Source: Akkermansiaceae bacterium (GTDB taxonomy: Bacteria > Verrucomicrobiota > Verrucomicrobiia > Verrucomicrobiales > Akkermansiaceae). From it: 64,000 nucleotides of DNA. Where the stretch lies: assembly GCA_018402445.1 (NCBI GenBank), contig JAGYIT010000017.1, forward strand, positions 434,001 to 498,000. The letters are read 5' to 3'. Shown in pieces: positions 1-7,427 of this stretch; within the stretch, counting starts at the first letter, position 1, and the number at the start of each line of letters is the position of its first letter. The notes beneath the pieces were generated by a model that saw nothing but the letters and a program-made list of their open reading frames with translations, searched no databases and was not told where the DNA came from. The translations under genes were made by a program, and so were the position numbers.

Positions 1-1059
1 TCATTTTGTTGAAGATCCTGAAGGGGGTTCTGGTTTCGCGGTGGCGTTGAAGGTTTTCTCGAAGTCGGCGGCGAGGGTGATGATTTCCTCGAAGGAAGGA
101 GTCTCGCCGAAGAACATGGGGCCGAGCATGGCGGCGTAGTCGGATTTCCAATCGCTGAGGTGTTCCGAGGGTGGCGTGAGACGGAAGGTGCCGGGTTTGT
201 GGGTGGTGTAGTCCACCCAGGAGAAGCGGAAGAAGAGTTCGCGATGCTCGGCGACGCGCTCGAAGAGGGCGGTTTGTGTGAGGGCTTTTTCGCCGACGCC
301 AGCGCGAAGGAGGCACCAGAGATCGTAGTAATGGCGAGCTATGCGAAATTTCCGCGGTTTACCCGGTGGACGAAACGTTTCCTCATGGAGCAGGCAGGCC
401 TTTTCCCAGAACGTGCGTTCGGCGGCGAGCACCCGGACGACGCAGGATGGTGATGGGTCGAGAATGGGAAAGTGCTCGGTCACATAGGGCTGGATGGATT
501 TCTCCTCGTGAGGCCAATCGTCCGAGCGTGCGCCGAGTTCGATTTTCACAACAGGGCGGACGTAGGCCGCCGCGCTGGCCGGGAAGACGGTGGGATAGTG
601 GAAGAGCAGGCATTGGCCGTCGGGCATGTCGGGATCGACTTCGAGTTGCCAGCCGGATTCGCCGAGTGCGTTTCGAATTCGCGATGCGAGGGCGGGCTGG
701 AGTGTTCCCTGAACCCAATCGCGGCAGGCGTCCATGAGCGCTTCGAGACGCGCCTTGCGCTGTTTGTTCGAGGGTGCCTTGTCGGGTGCGGCATCGCCAC
801 CGAAGCCGAGAACCTCCTTGTCCACGATGAGATCGATGTCCTCAGAGAACCGTTCGATGAGTTTCCAAGCCTTCGATAGCGAAGTGCCGCCCTTGAATGT
901 GATGTGCCCGCCGATGTCCGGATCCGAGAAGATTTCGCGCAGCGTCCAGCACACCCAGAAGTCCTTTTCCACGCTGGCGGCATCAAGCCCCATTGCCCGG
1001 TTCACCTCAACGTAGGCGTCGAGCTGGTCGGCGGGGGTGAGCTTCAGGAGGGCATCCAT
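1..1059 (-). CDS. AbiEii-type nucleotidyltransferase toxin
   Basis: This 352-residue protein resembles the nucleotidyltransferase (AbiEii/MenT-like) toxins of type IV toxin-antitoxin and abortive-infection modules. Members of that family transfer nucleotides, in some cases onto tRNA, and stop growth. The visible core is VEKDFWV near residue 30, FKGGTSLSK near 54-62 (the GG-[ST] nucleotide-binding loop) and FSEDIDL near 71-77 (the acidic metal site). It lies 2 bp downstream of the DUF6088/AbiEi-like gene, so the two are almost certainly co-transcribed. The stop codon sits exactly at the window edge, so any further operon gene is out of view. The family assignment is firm; the substrate is unknown. 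Confidence 0.85.
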   Translation of the reverse strand: MDALLKLTPADQLDAYVEVNRAMGLDAASVEKDFWVCWTLREIFSDPDIGGHITFKGGTSLSKAWKLIERFSEDIDLIVDKEVLGFGGDAAPDKAPSNKQRKARLEALMDACRDWVQGTLQPALASRIRNALGESGWQLEVDPDMPDGQCLLFHYPTVFPASAAAYVRPVVKIELGARSDDWPHEEKSIQPYVTEHFPILDPSPSCVVRVLAAERTFWEKACLLHEETFRPPGKPRKFRIARHYYDLWCLLRAGVGEKALTQTALFERVAEHRELFFRFSWVDYTTHKPGTFRLTPPSEHLSDWKSDYAAMLGPMFFGETPSFEEIITLAADFEKTFNATAKPEPPSGSSTK

Positions 1060-1061
1060 GG

Positions 1062-1685
1062 TCAGGCGGCAGTCGTGTCTTTTGCAATGCGGTGGAAGAT
1101 GTCAGCGATCCAGGCGGGAGCGTTGGCGGCATCAGCGGGAAGAGCCGCGCGGTCGGCGGGGGACAGGTTCCGGCGCAGCTTCGAAATGACGTCGTCATCC
1201 ACACCGCGTTTCCCGATCCAGCGCAGGGCGAGGATGACCTGGGCACTCTTCGGGTTCTTGGTGGAAACAAAACGCGGGGAAACGTGGCGCAGGACGATTT
1301 CCGATTTTCCGCTGCAGATGCGGCGGCTGGGGCCGGTGGTGAGATGCCAGCTCCGCATCGGCACCTGGTCGCTAAGGCCAAGGACATTGGCCGCGTGGGC
1401 ACCGGTGGGGAACACGTCGCCGCCCGCCTTGCGTTGGACGAGATCCTGCATGGCGTCGTAGCTGGGACCAATGGAACCTAGCGCCGGATGGTTTCTGGGT
1501 TGATGGTAGAGGCCGCGGCCCGCACGGCGGATGAAGTCTTTCTTGCAGTTGCGGGAAAGCGCCTTGTCCACCGCCACCCGGGAACCCAGATCGAGGAAAT
1601 CCTGGGGCGTCCAGACGCGATCCTTCTGCCCCGACCGGATGCGGTCGAGTATGGCGGCGTCGATGGAGTCGGCGTGTTTGTTCAT
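1062..1685 (-). CDS. DUF6088/AbiEi-like antitoxin
   Basis: This 207-residue protein precedes the AbiEii-type toxin and ends 2 bp before it. It resembles the DUF6088/AbiEi group: an N-terminal winged-helix-like region (about residues 8-60, with VWTPQDFLDLGSR and the basic RAGRGLYH segment) followed by an antitoxin domain. AbiEi-type proteins neutralise the toxin and repress their own operon by binding inverted repeats in the promoter. A perfect 12-bp inverted repeat lies 12 bp upstream of this ATG, which fits autoregulation. A short purine stretch (AGGATAA) precedes the start. The family call is by eye; the DNA-binding role is inferred. Confidence 0.75.
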   Translation of the reverse strand: MNKHADSIDAAILDRIRSGQKDRVWTPQDFLDLGSRVAVDKALSRNCKKDFIRRAGRGLYHQPRNHPALGSIGPSYDAMQDLVQRKAGGDVFPTGAHAANVLGLSDQVPMRSWHLTTGPSRRICSGKSEIVLRHVSPRFVSTKNPKSAQVILALRWIGKRGVDDDVISKLRRNLSPADRAALPADAANAPAWIADIFHRIAKDTTAA

Positions 1686-1696
1686 GGCGGTTATCC

Positions 1697-1731
1697 TTTC
1701 GTCAGAAATATTGCAACAGTTTCTGACGAAA
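1697..1731. promoter_or_regulatory. Perfect 12-bp inverted repeat, candidate antitoxin operator
   Basis: TTTCGTCAGAAA (1697-1708) and its exact reverse complement TTTCTGACGAAA (1720-1731) are separated by 11 bp that contain TTGCAA. The repeat sits in the 69-bp gap between the sigma-54 activator and the AbiE-type operon, just upstream of the antitoxin start. Each arm also has TTTC/GAAA ends, so it could hold two half-sites. No convincing TGGCAC-N5-TTGC sigma-54 promoter is visible in the gap. Confidence 0.7.
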
Positions 1732-1754
1732 AGAAAGGGAATTTTGGGTGCGAT

Positions 1755-3260
1755 TCACTGGAGATTTCTGCCTTTGAGAAACTGGTTGATCGCTTGGGGA
1801 GTGATTCCGAGGAGGCGGGCGGCACGAGCTTGAACTCCACCGGAAAGTTCCATGGCACGCTGGATCAGGTGAAGTTTGATCTCATCCAGGAACTCGTTGA
1901 TCTTAAAGCCTTCGGCGGGATCGGGCAGGGCGGAGATCGGATTGGTGCGAAGCGGGGTTTCGAAGCGGAGTTCCGTGGGTTGGATGAGTTTGCCGGGAGC
2001 AAACATGGCAGATTGCTGGATCACACGCCGAAGCTCCCGGACGTTGCCTGGCCATGGATAGCGGATGAGTTCGTTGATGGCGGCGGGAGCCAGGCGCTTC
2101 TGATGCTCATGGCGAGCGTTCCATGAGCCGAGAAGATGGGATGCGAGCAACGGGATGTCCACTTTCCGGGAGCGGAGTGGGGGGATCGAAATGCTGGATC
2201 CGAAGCGCTGGTAAAGGTCTTCGCGGAACGTGCCGGCCTGCACCATTTCCCGAAGATTGCGATGCGTGGCGGCAATGACGCGCACGTTGACTTTGACGTG
2301 TTTGGAGGAGCCGACGGGTTCTATTTCGCCTTGGTCGAGGGCACGGAGCAGCTTCGCTTGGGCGGGAAGCGGAAGTTCGCCGATCTCATCGAGGAACAAC
2401 ACGCCCCGGTCGGCGGATTTGAATTTGCCTTCGTGGTCGGTGGCCGCACCCGTGAACGAGCCTTTCTTGTGACCGAACAACTGGCTCTCGACAAGGTTCT
2501 CCGGGATGCTACCGCAGTTCACCGTGACTATCGGGCGACCAGCTCGCGGGCCAAGATGATGAATGAACTGAGCGAAATGCTCTTTGCCGCTACCCGTCTC
2601 CCCGAGCAGGAGGACGTGGAAGTCATCGTATTGCGAATAGATGAAGGCTTCGTGTAGCGCCTTCCTGAAGGCGGGATCCTCGCCGACGATGCCAAGCTCG
2701 CGGCAAGCCGTGGCTACTGAGGATTCGTCATCTTCCGTTGGCTCGGGGCCGTCCACGGGCCGGGTGATGGTGGGAAAGTCTTTTTGGTGAATGTCGATTT
2801 CCCGGACGAGGGGTTTCCCTTCGGGAACAAATTCAGGCGGGGTGGACTGTAGGATGATTGCCGGGATTTCCCCGCTTGCGGCCAACAGTAGCCAGCAGGC
2901 GTGCATGTGCGGCGTGCCGGAAGAGACGGAAATCGAATACTCCGCATCGGGATGGGAGACGTTGAGCTTTTTGAAATGGCTCCGGAGCTGGCGGAGGATG
3001 CCGAGGTAGTTTGTGGGATCCTTGAGCGGAACCTCCAGAATCTCGACAGCTGCGCCGGGATGCCGCCCAGTGATGGCTGAGGCAGTCTTTTCGCTGATCT
3101 CCGCAGCCTTCGGTGTGGAGAAAAGATAGATCCGGTCAAACGGCCGCTCCGCCAATACGGTCAGGATCGGCCCCGCACGCATTTCGCCCGTCGCAGGGGA
3201 AGGCGCGAAGGGATCATGGAAGCCGGCAAATGACAGGAGAACTTTCAAACGGAACCTCAA
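1755..3260 (-). CDS. RtcR-like sigma-54 activator with CARF-type sensor domain
   Basis: This 501-residue protein has three parts. Residues 1-165 resemble the RtcR N-terminal domain, a CARF-type ligand-binding fold; the strand-turn SVSSGTPHMHACWLL (about 111-125) and LQSTPPE (about 138-143) parallel the conserved RtcR segments. Residues 190-430 form an AAA+ sigma-54 activator with Walker A GETGSGKE (220-227), a GSFTGA loop (267-272, a variant of GAFTGA) and Walker B GVLFLDEIGEL. The C-terminus (about 465-501) is a Fis-type helix-turn-helix. RtcR normally senses RNA ends and switches on rtcBA RNA repair. Here no rtcA or rtcB is adjacent; the next genes on the same strand are the AbiE-type pair. 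A role in RNA-damage or phage-triggered control is inferred. Confidence 0.85.
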   Translation of the reverse strand: MRFRLKVLLSFAGFHDPFAPSPATGEMRAGPILTVLAERPFDRIYLFSTPKAAEISEKTASAITGRHPGAAVEILEVPLKDPTNYLGILRQLRSHFKKLNVSHPDAEYSISVSSGTPHMHACWLLLAASGEIPAIILQSTPPEFVPEGKPLVREIDIHQKDFPTITRPVDGPEPTEDDESSVATACRELGIVGEDPAFRKALHEAFIYSQYDDFHVLLLGETGSGKEHFAQFIHHLGPRAGRPIVTVNCGSIPENLVESQLFGHKKGSFTGAATDHEGKFKSADRGVLFLDEIGELPLPAQAKLLRALDQGEIEPVGSSKHVKVNVRVIAATHRNLREMVQAGTFREDLYQRFGSSISIPPLRSRKVDIPLLASHLLGSWNARHEHQKRLAPAAINELIRYPWPGNVRELRRVIQQSAMFAPGKLIQPTELRFETPLRTNPISALPDPAEGFKINEFLDEIKLHLIQRAMELSGGVQARAARLLGITPQAINQFLKGRNLQ

Positions 3261-3500
3261 TCAAGGTCTCTTGATACGACCATGAAGCTTCCTTGGAGTA
3301 AACGTGCAATCTAGCATTTTTTCCGGGGTCGGAGCAGGTCGTAATCTCCTGCCGCCATCATTTGACCCAGATGACAACCTCGCGGCTTGCATCCTTCACG
3401 CCCACACGACCTACGGAATGGTGCTTTAAAAAGTGGCCTATGATTGCCCTAGGCGGTTTTACCGGCCTGAGGGAATCCCCGCAATCCCTTATAGAACGGG

Positions 3501-3573
<73 letters not shown>

Positions 3574-3846
3574 CGGTTCGGTGTGCGGGGCGGTGTGAAC
3601 CGCCGCCGTTGGGAGGTGATAGGCGGCATGGCGGGCTGTGGCAAGCGCGGAGGCGCGAGCGGCCTCGGCTCCGAGACATTCTTGAGCTTCTGTCGCGTCT
3701 TCTTGCGACATACATCCTCCTTTTTACCTTTCCTTTAAGGTCTTGCTGGCTAAATTTTCGGGAAGCGTGTGAATGGTTCGAGCCACAACGGTTTTCTCAA
3801 CTGTACCCGCTGAAAACCGCAACCCTCCGTCAGGAAGACCCAAGAC

Positions 3847-6591
3847 ATGAAAACAGGCACCCGTAACCTTACGAAACTCGCCGCCGTCGGCACCGCGGTC
3901 ATGCACCTTGCGCTCGCGCCGCAGGCATTTTCGCAAAACGCCAATGCCGCCCCCTACTACGCGCCGGGATACGCCCCCATTTTCAATCCCTTTCCCAACA
4001 TCACCGACAGGGGCCCGTGGCTGGTGAGGAACCTCGGAACGGTCGGCATCGGCATTCAACTCACCCGCCCCGGCATGACCATGCAGATCCACAACGTGGA
4101 GCCGGGCTCGCCCGCCGAAAAGACCGGCAAGCTCCAGAAAGGCCAGATCATCGAGAGCATCAACGGCGTGACCCTCAAGGACACCGACCCGCGCATCATC
4201 CTCGGCGACATCATCACCGAGGCGGAGGCGAAGGACGGGAAGGTCGTTCTGAAAATCAAGGACGCCGGCGATGTCACGGTGAACATCCCGGTAATGGGAA
4301 GCTACAGCCCCACGTGGCCGATGAATTGCGCGAAGTCCGACAAGATCGTCCGCAACCTCGCGGATCTCATCGCCAAACAGGACAAGCCGAGGTGGGGCTC
4401 CGTCATTTTCCTGCTCTCCACGGGTGAGGAAAAGGATCTCGAGGTGGTGAAGCGCTGGATGAAGGACATCAAGGATCTCGGCGGGCTGAATTGGTCGAGG
4501 GGTTACATGGGTTGGGGGCTTTGCGAGTATTATCTCCGCACCGGCGATCAGAGCGTGCTGCCCATCATCAAGCAGGAGACCGAGGAGCTGAAAAAACACA
4601 TGTATAGCGGCGGCTGGAGCGGACGCGGCGCGCCGGCGGCCTTCACCTACTCGGTGGGTTCCGGCCAGGTCCATGCTTCGGGTGTGAACTGCATGACTTT
4701 TCTCGTCCTGGCCAAGCTCTGCGGCGTGGAGGTGGATCAATACATGTTCGATGAGGCGTGGTCGCAGTTCTACCGCTTCGCCGGGCACGGCAACGTCGCC
4801 TACGGCAACACCTATCCCGAGGGCGGCTTCCGCGACAACGGCAAGACCAGCGGCCTCGCGATGAGCCTCGCGGCGGCGGCGATGGTCGATCCCGAGGGAG
4901 AGAAATCGGTCTATGCCAAGGCGCGCGACAACTCCTCCATGAAAGCATTCTACGCCACGAACTGGTTCCACGCCGCGCACACCGGCGGCGGCATGGGCGA
5001 GATCTGGCACCACGCGGCCGTCAGCCAGATGCGCGAGAAACGCCCCACGCCCTACCGTTCCTACATGGACACCCGCCGCTGGGTGATGGATCTCTCGCGC
5101 CGCTTCGACGGCGGCATCGGCATCGCGGGCATGGACGACCGCTACGACCGCTCCGTCACCGAAGACGACAAGGACTGGGGCACCTTTTTCGCCCTCACCT
5201 ACACCTATCCGCGCAAGCACCTCCAGCTCCTCGGTGCGCCCCGCAGCAAGTGGGCGAAGTCCTTGCCCATCCCACGCCCCTGGGGAAATGCGGCGGACGA
5301 CGCCTTCCACTCCATCGAACCCATCCCCGGCGGCGACGGGCTGACCCTTGAGGATTTGATGAACGAGAAAGTGGAGACCGACGCCTCGCTCGCGGTCATC
5401 GCGAAAATGAACGATCCCGGCCTCACGGATGAAACCATGCTCCGCTACATCCAGCACCCGGAATACGACCTCCGCAGCCTCGCGATGGATCAGGTCGTGA
5501 AACGCAGCAAGGTGGAGCTCATCGTCCCGCTGCTGAAATCGGAAGATCCGCGGCTCAGGCAGGCCGGACTCCTGGCGCTGACCGGCATGTTCAAGGGCAG
5601 CCCGCTGCCGCTCGACAAGGTCACGCCGGAGATGTTCGAGCTCGCAGGCCGCATGATCGATAACCGCGAGGAATCTTGGTGGGTTGCCATGCACGCCATC
5701 GATAGCCTCGCCCGCGGCGGCCCGGCGGTCATCGCGCCGCACCGCGACCGCTTGCTGGAGTTCCTCGAATACGACTGCACCTGGCTCCAGACCTCGGCGG
5801 TGGTCTCCCTCGCGAAAATTTCTACCGAACCCGCGCACTACAAGACCGTGCTGCCCGCGATCATCGCGAAATCCTCAGCGCTCCGGGTGGACGCGGCCAC
5901 TTACAAGACCACGAAGGCCATCGCCGACGCGATGAAGACAGCCAGCCCCGAGGTGAAGAGTTTCGCCGATCCACTCCTGAAAAAAACCTACCAGGAATTC
6001 CCCTCGGTGGTGAAGGAACCCAACACCGGCGCGATCTTCGGCGGAGGTGCGAAAACAATCCGATCCCGCATCGGCAGCATCCTCCTAGAGCTACCGGGCG
6101 GCGACGACTACGTGAGAAAGCTCCCCCGCACCACTCTGGCCTCGCACATCAGCGGCAAGGATTCCGACATGTATTCCTACAGCGGAAAGTTCGAAGCGAA
6201 CCCGGCCATGATCGGCAACTGGGCATGGGCGGTCTGGCCCGCGCCCAACAAGCCGTCGGAAATCGACACCACCATCGCGAACTACCTGAAGGGCAGGAAA
6301 GGCAAGGATCCGACCGTGGTCGATAAGCCTAAGGACTTTCTCCAGCTCATGGACGGAGGAAAGACCGGCAAATCGAGATTCTACGGCGGCTACTTTTGGA
6401 CGGGCAACATGCTGATCGGCGTCAACGACGACCAGGCGCTGAAAATGGAAGTCCGCACCGTCGAGGGGGTCGATTTCCTCATCGTCGAGCGCGGCGGCTT
6501 CAACGCCGTTCCGAAGACCGAGGAGGACGCCACCGCCACGCTCCCCGCCGACTGGCATTGCGGATACCATGTTTACGTGAGACAGAAGTGA
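3847..6591 (+). CDS. Secreted DUF6288/PDZ-domain protein
   Basis: This 914-residue protein begins with a signal peptide (basic MKTGTRNLTK, hydrophobic stretch, AFSQN cleavage region near residue 30). A PDZ-like domain follows (about 60-150) with a GIGIQL loop and EPGSPAEKTGKLQKGQIIESING. The large remainder resembles the DUF6288 proteins of Planctomycetes and Verrucomicrobia, with an alpha/alpha-barrel-like section (about 165-480) and HEAT-like helical repeats (about 500-700). The PDZ part suggests peptide or partner binding in the periplasm; no enzymatic activity can be assigned. It stands alone and is followed at once by a palindrome that may act as its terminator. Confidence 0.8.
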   Translation: MKTGTRNLTKLAAVGTAVMHLALAPQAFSQNANAAPYYAPGYAPIFNPFPNITDRGPWLVRNLGTVGIGIQLTRPGMTMQIHNVEPGSPAEKTGKLQKGQIIESINGVTLKDTDPRIILGDIITEAEAKDGKVVLKIKDAGDVTVNIPVMGSYSPTWPMNCAKSDKIVRNLADLIAKQDKPRWGSVIFLLSTGEEKDLEVVKRWMKDIKDLGGLNWSRGYMGWGLCEYYLRTGDQSVLPIIKQETEELKKHMYSGGWSGRGAPAAFTYSVGSGQVHASGVNCMTFLVLAKLCGVEVDQYMFDEAWSQFYRFAGHGNVAYGNTYPEGGFRDNGKTSGLAMSLAAAAMVDPEGEKSVYAKARDNSSMKAFYATNWFHAAHTGGGMGEIWHHAAVSQMREKRPTPYRSYMDTRRWVMDLSRRFDGGIGIAGMDDRYDRSVTEDDKDWGTFFALTYTYPRKHLQLLGAPRSKWAKSLPIPRPWGNAADDAFHSIEPIPGGDGLTLEDLMNEKVETDASLAVIAKMNDPGLTDETMLRYIQHPEYDLRSLAMDQVVKRSKVELIVPLLKSEDPRLRQAGLLALTGMFKGSPLPLDKVTPEMFELAGRMIDNREESWWVAMHAIDSLARGGPAVIAPHRDRLLEFLEYDCTWLQTSAVVSLAKISTEPAHYKTVLPAIIAKSSALRVDAATYKTTKAIADAMKTASPEVKSFADPLLKKTYQEFPSVVKEPNTGAIFGGGAKTIRSRIGSILLELPGGDDYVRKLPRTTLASHISGKDSDMYSYSGKFEANPAMIGNWAWAVWPAPNKPSEIDTTIANYLKGRKGKDPTVVDKPKDFLQLMDGGKTGKSRFYGGYFWTGNMLIGVNDDQALKMEVRTVEGVDFLIVERGGFNAVPKTEEDATATLPADWHCGYHVYVRQK

Positions 6592-6592
6592 G

Positions 6593-6620
6593 CGTGGCTG
6601 GGACTTGCAGTCCCAGCCTG
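6593..6620. repeat. REP-like palindrome (family D), possible terminator
   Basis: GGCTGGGACT-TGC-AGTCCCAGCC is a perfect 10-bp-arm palindrome starting 4 bp after the DUF6288 stop codon. The flanked sequence CGTGGCTGGGACTTGCAGTC recurs inverted and slightly diverged inside malQ (13985-14012). No T tract follows, so it is better described as a REP-like element that could stabilise the mRNA 3' end than as a classic terminator. Confidence 0.6.
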
Positions 6621-6683
6621 CTGCGGTAACGCGATCCCATCTTTCGGGTTGTTTGCACCCGTATTTCCAAGTAGCTTGCACCC

Positions 6684-6947
6684 ATGCAAATCACCTTGGA
6701 AATACCCGATGAGCTGTCATCGGCGACCTTCGGCGATCCCTCCCAAATCGCCTTGGAGGCTCTGGCCGCGAAGGCATACGAGGAAGGCGTGTTTTCCGAA
6801 GAGCAGGTGCGCCGCATGCTCCGCCTCGAATCCTGCTGGGAGGCGAGGGCGATGCTCTCGAAGCATGGCGTGTGGCCCGGCACCTCGGTGGAGGATGTTT
6901 TGGGTGACATGAAAACACTGGAGACCATGCGTCCCGTCAGTGCATGA
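6684..6947 (+). CDS. UPF0175-like antitoxin
   Basis: This 87-residue protein starts MQITLEIPDEL and continues with a helical segment rich in Ala and Leu and a ribbon-helix-helix-like C-terminal part, matching the UPF0175 family often paired with DUF3368 PIN toxins. Its stop codon overlaps the start of the DUF3368 gene by 4 bp (ATGA), which indicates translational coupling. Likely role: antitoxin and autorepressor of the pair. The pairing supports the call more than any single motif. Confidence 0.75.
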   Translation: MQITLEIPDELSSATFGDPSQIALEALAAKAYEEGVFSEEQVRRMLRLESCWEARAMLSKHGVWPGTSVEDVLGDMKTLETMRPVSA

Positions 6948-7417
6948 CTGTCATCTGCGACAACTCGGCCTTGTCCGCGTTGGCCGAAGTCGAACTCCTG
7001 GATCTTCTGCCGCGATTGTTCGGCTTTGTGATTATTCCGGAAGCTGTCCGACGCGAATGCTCCCACCCACATGCGCCCCAAGTCTTGCGGGACTGGATCA
7101 ACGAAGAACCCGGGTGGCTTCAAATCGCAGCGGATCCCGTCACTTTCCTGATGGAAACGCGGGGACTCGGAACCGGTGAAGCCGCCGCCATCTCGCTGGC
7201 TTGGGAATGCGGGAATACCTCGAAACTGATTCTCGACGAAAAGCGAGGCAGGCGTGTTGCCCAGATGCTCGGCCTACCCTTGATCGGAGTCATCGGCATC
7301 ATCGGTGAAGCCGCCCTGCGCGGATGGCTGGATTTTGACGAGGCCATAACACGCATTCAAGGGTGCGGCTTCCACGTCAGCGAAGCCGTTATCGAAGCGG
7401 TCAGGCGGAAACTTTGA
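6944..7417 (+). CDS. DUF3368 PIN-like toxin
   Basis: This 157-residue protein has the PIN-superfamily layout of DUF3368: an N-terminal acidic strand ICDNSALSAL (Asp near residue 6), VIIPEAVRRE (about 29-38), a central GLGTGEAAAISLA with the conserved acidic residue, and LDEKRGRRVA followed by a GVIGIIG loop. PIN toxins are metal-dependent endoribonucleases. The gene overlaps the UPF0175-like antitoxin by 4 bp, giving the usual antitoxin-first order. No promoter element is obvious. The RNA target is unknown. Confidence 0.8.
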   Translation: MTVICDNSALSALAEVELLDLLPRLFGFVIIPEAVRRECSHPHAPQVLRDWINEEPGWLQIAADPVTFLMETRGLGTGEAAAISLAWECGNTSKLILDEKRGRRVAQMLGLPLIGVIGIIGEAALRGWLDFDEAITRIQGCGFHVSEAVIEAVRRKL

Positions 7418-7427
7418 ATTTCACCCA

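Noticed and set aside
3574-3846. Small dyads (GGCGGT/ACCGCC at 3589-3604 and TGTCGC/GCGACA near 3695) upstream of the tRNA and the DUF6288 gene
   Set aside because: Only 6-bp arms in GC-rich DNA; expected by chance and not followed by any T tract.
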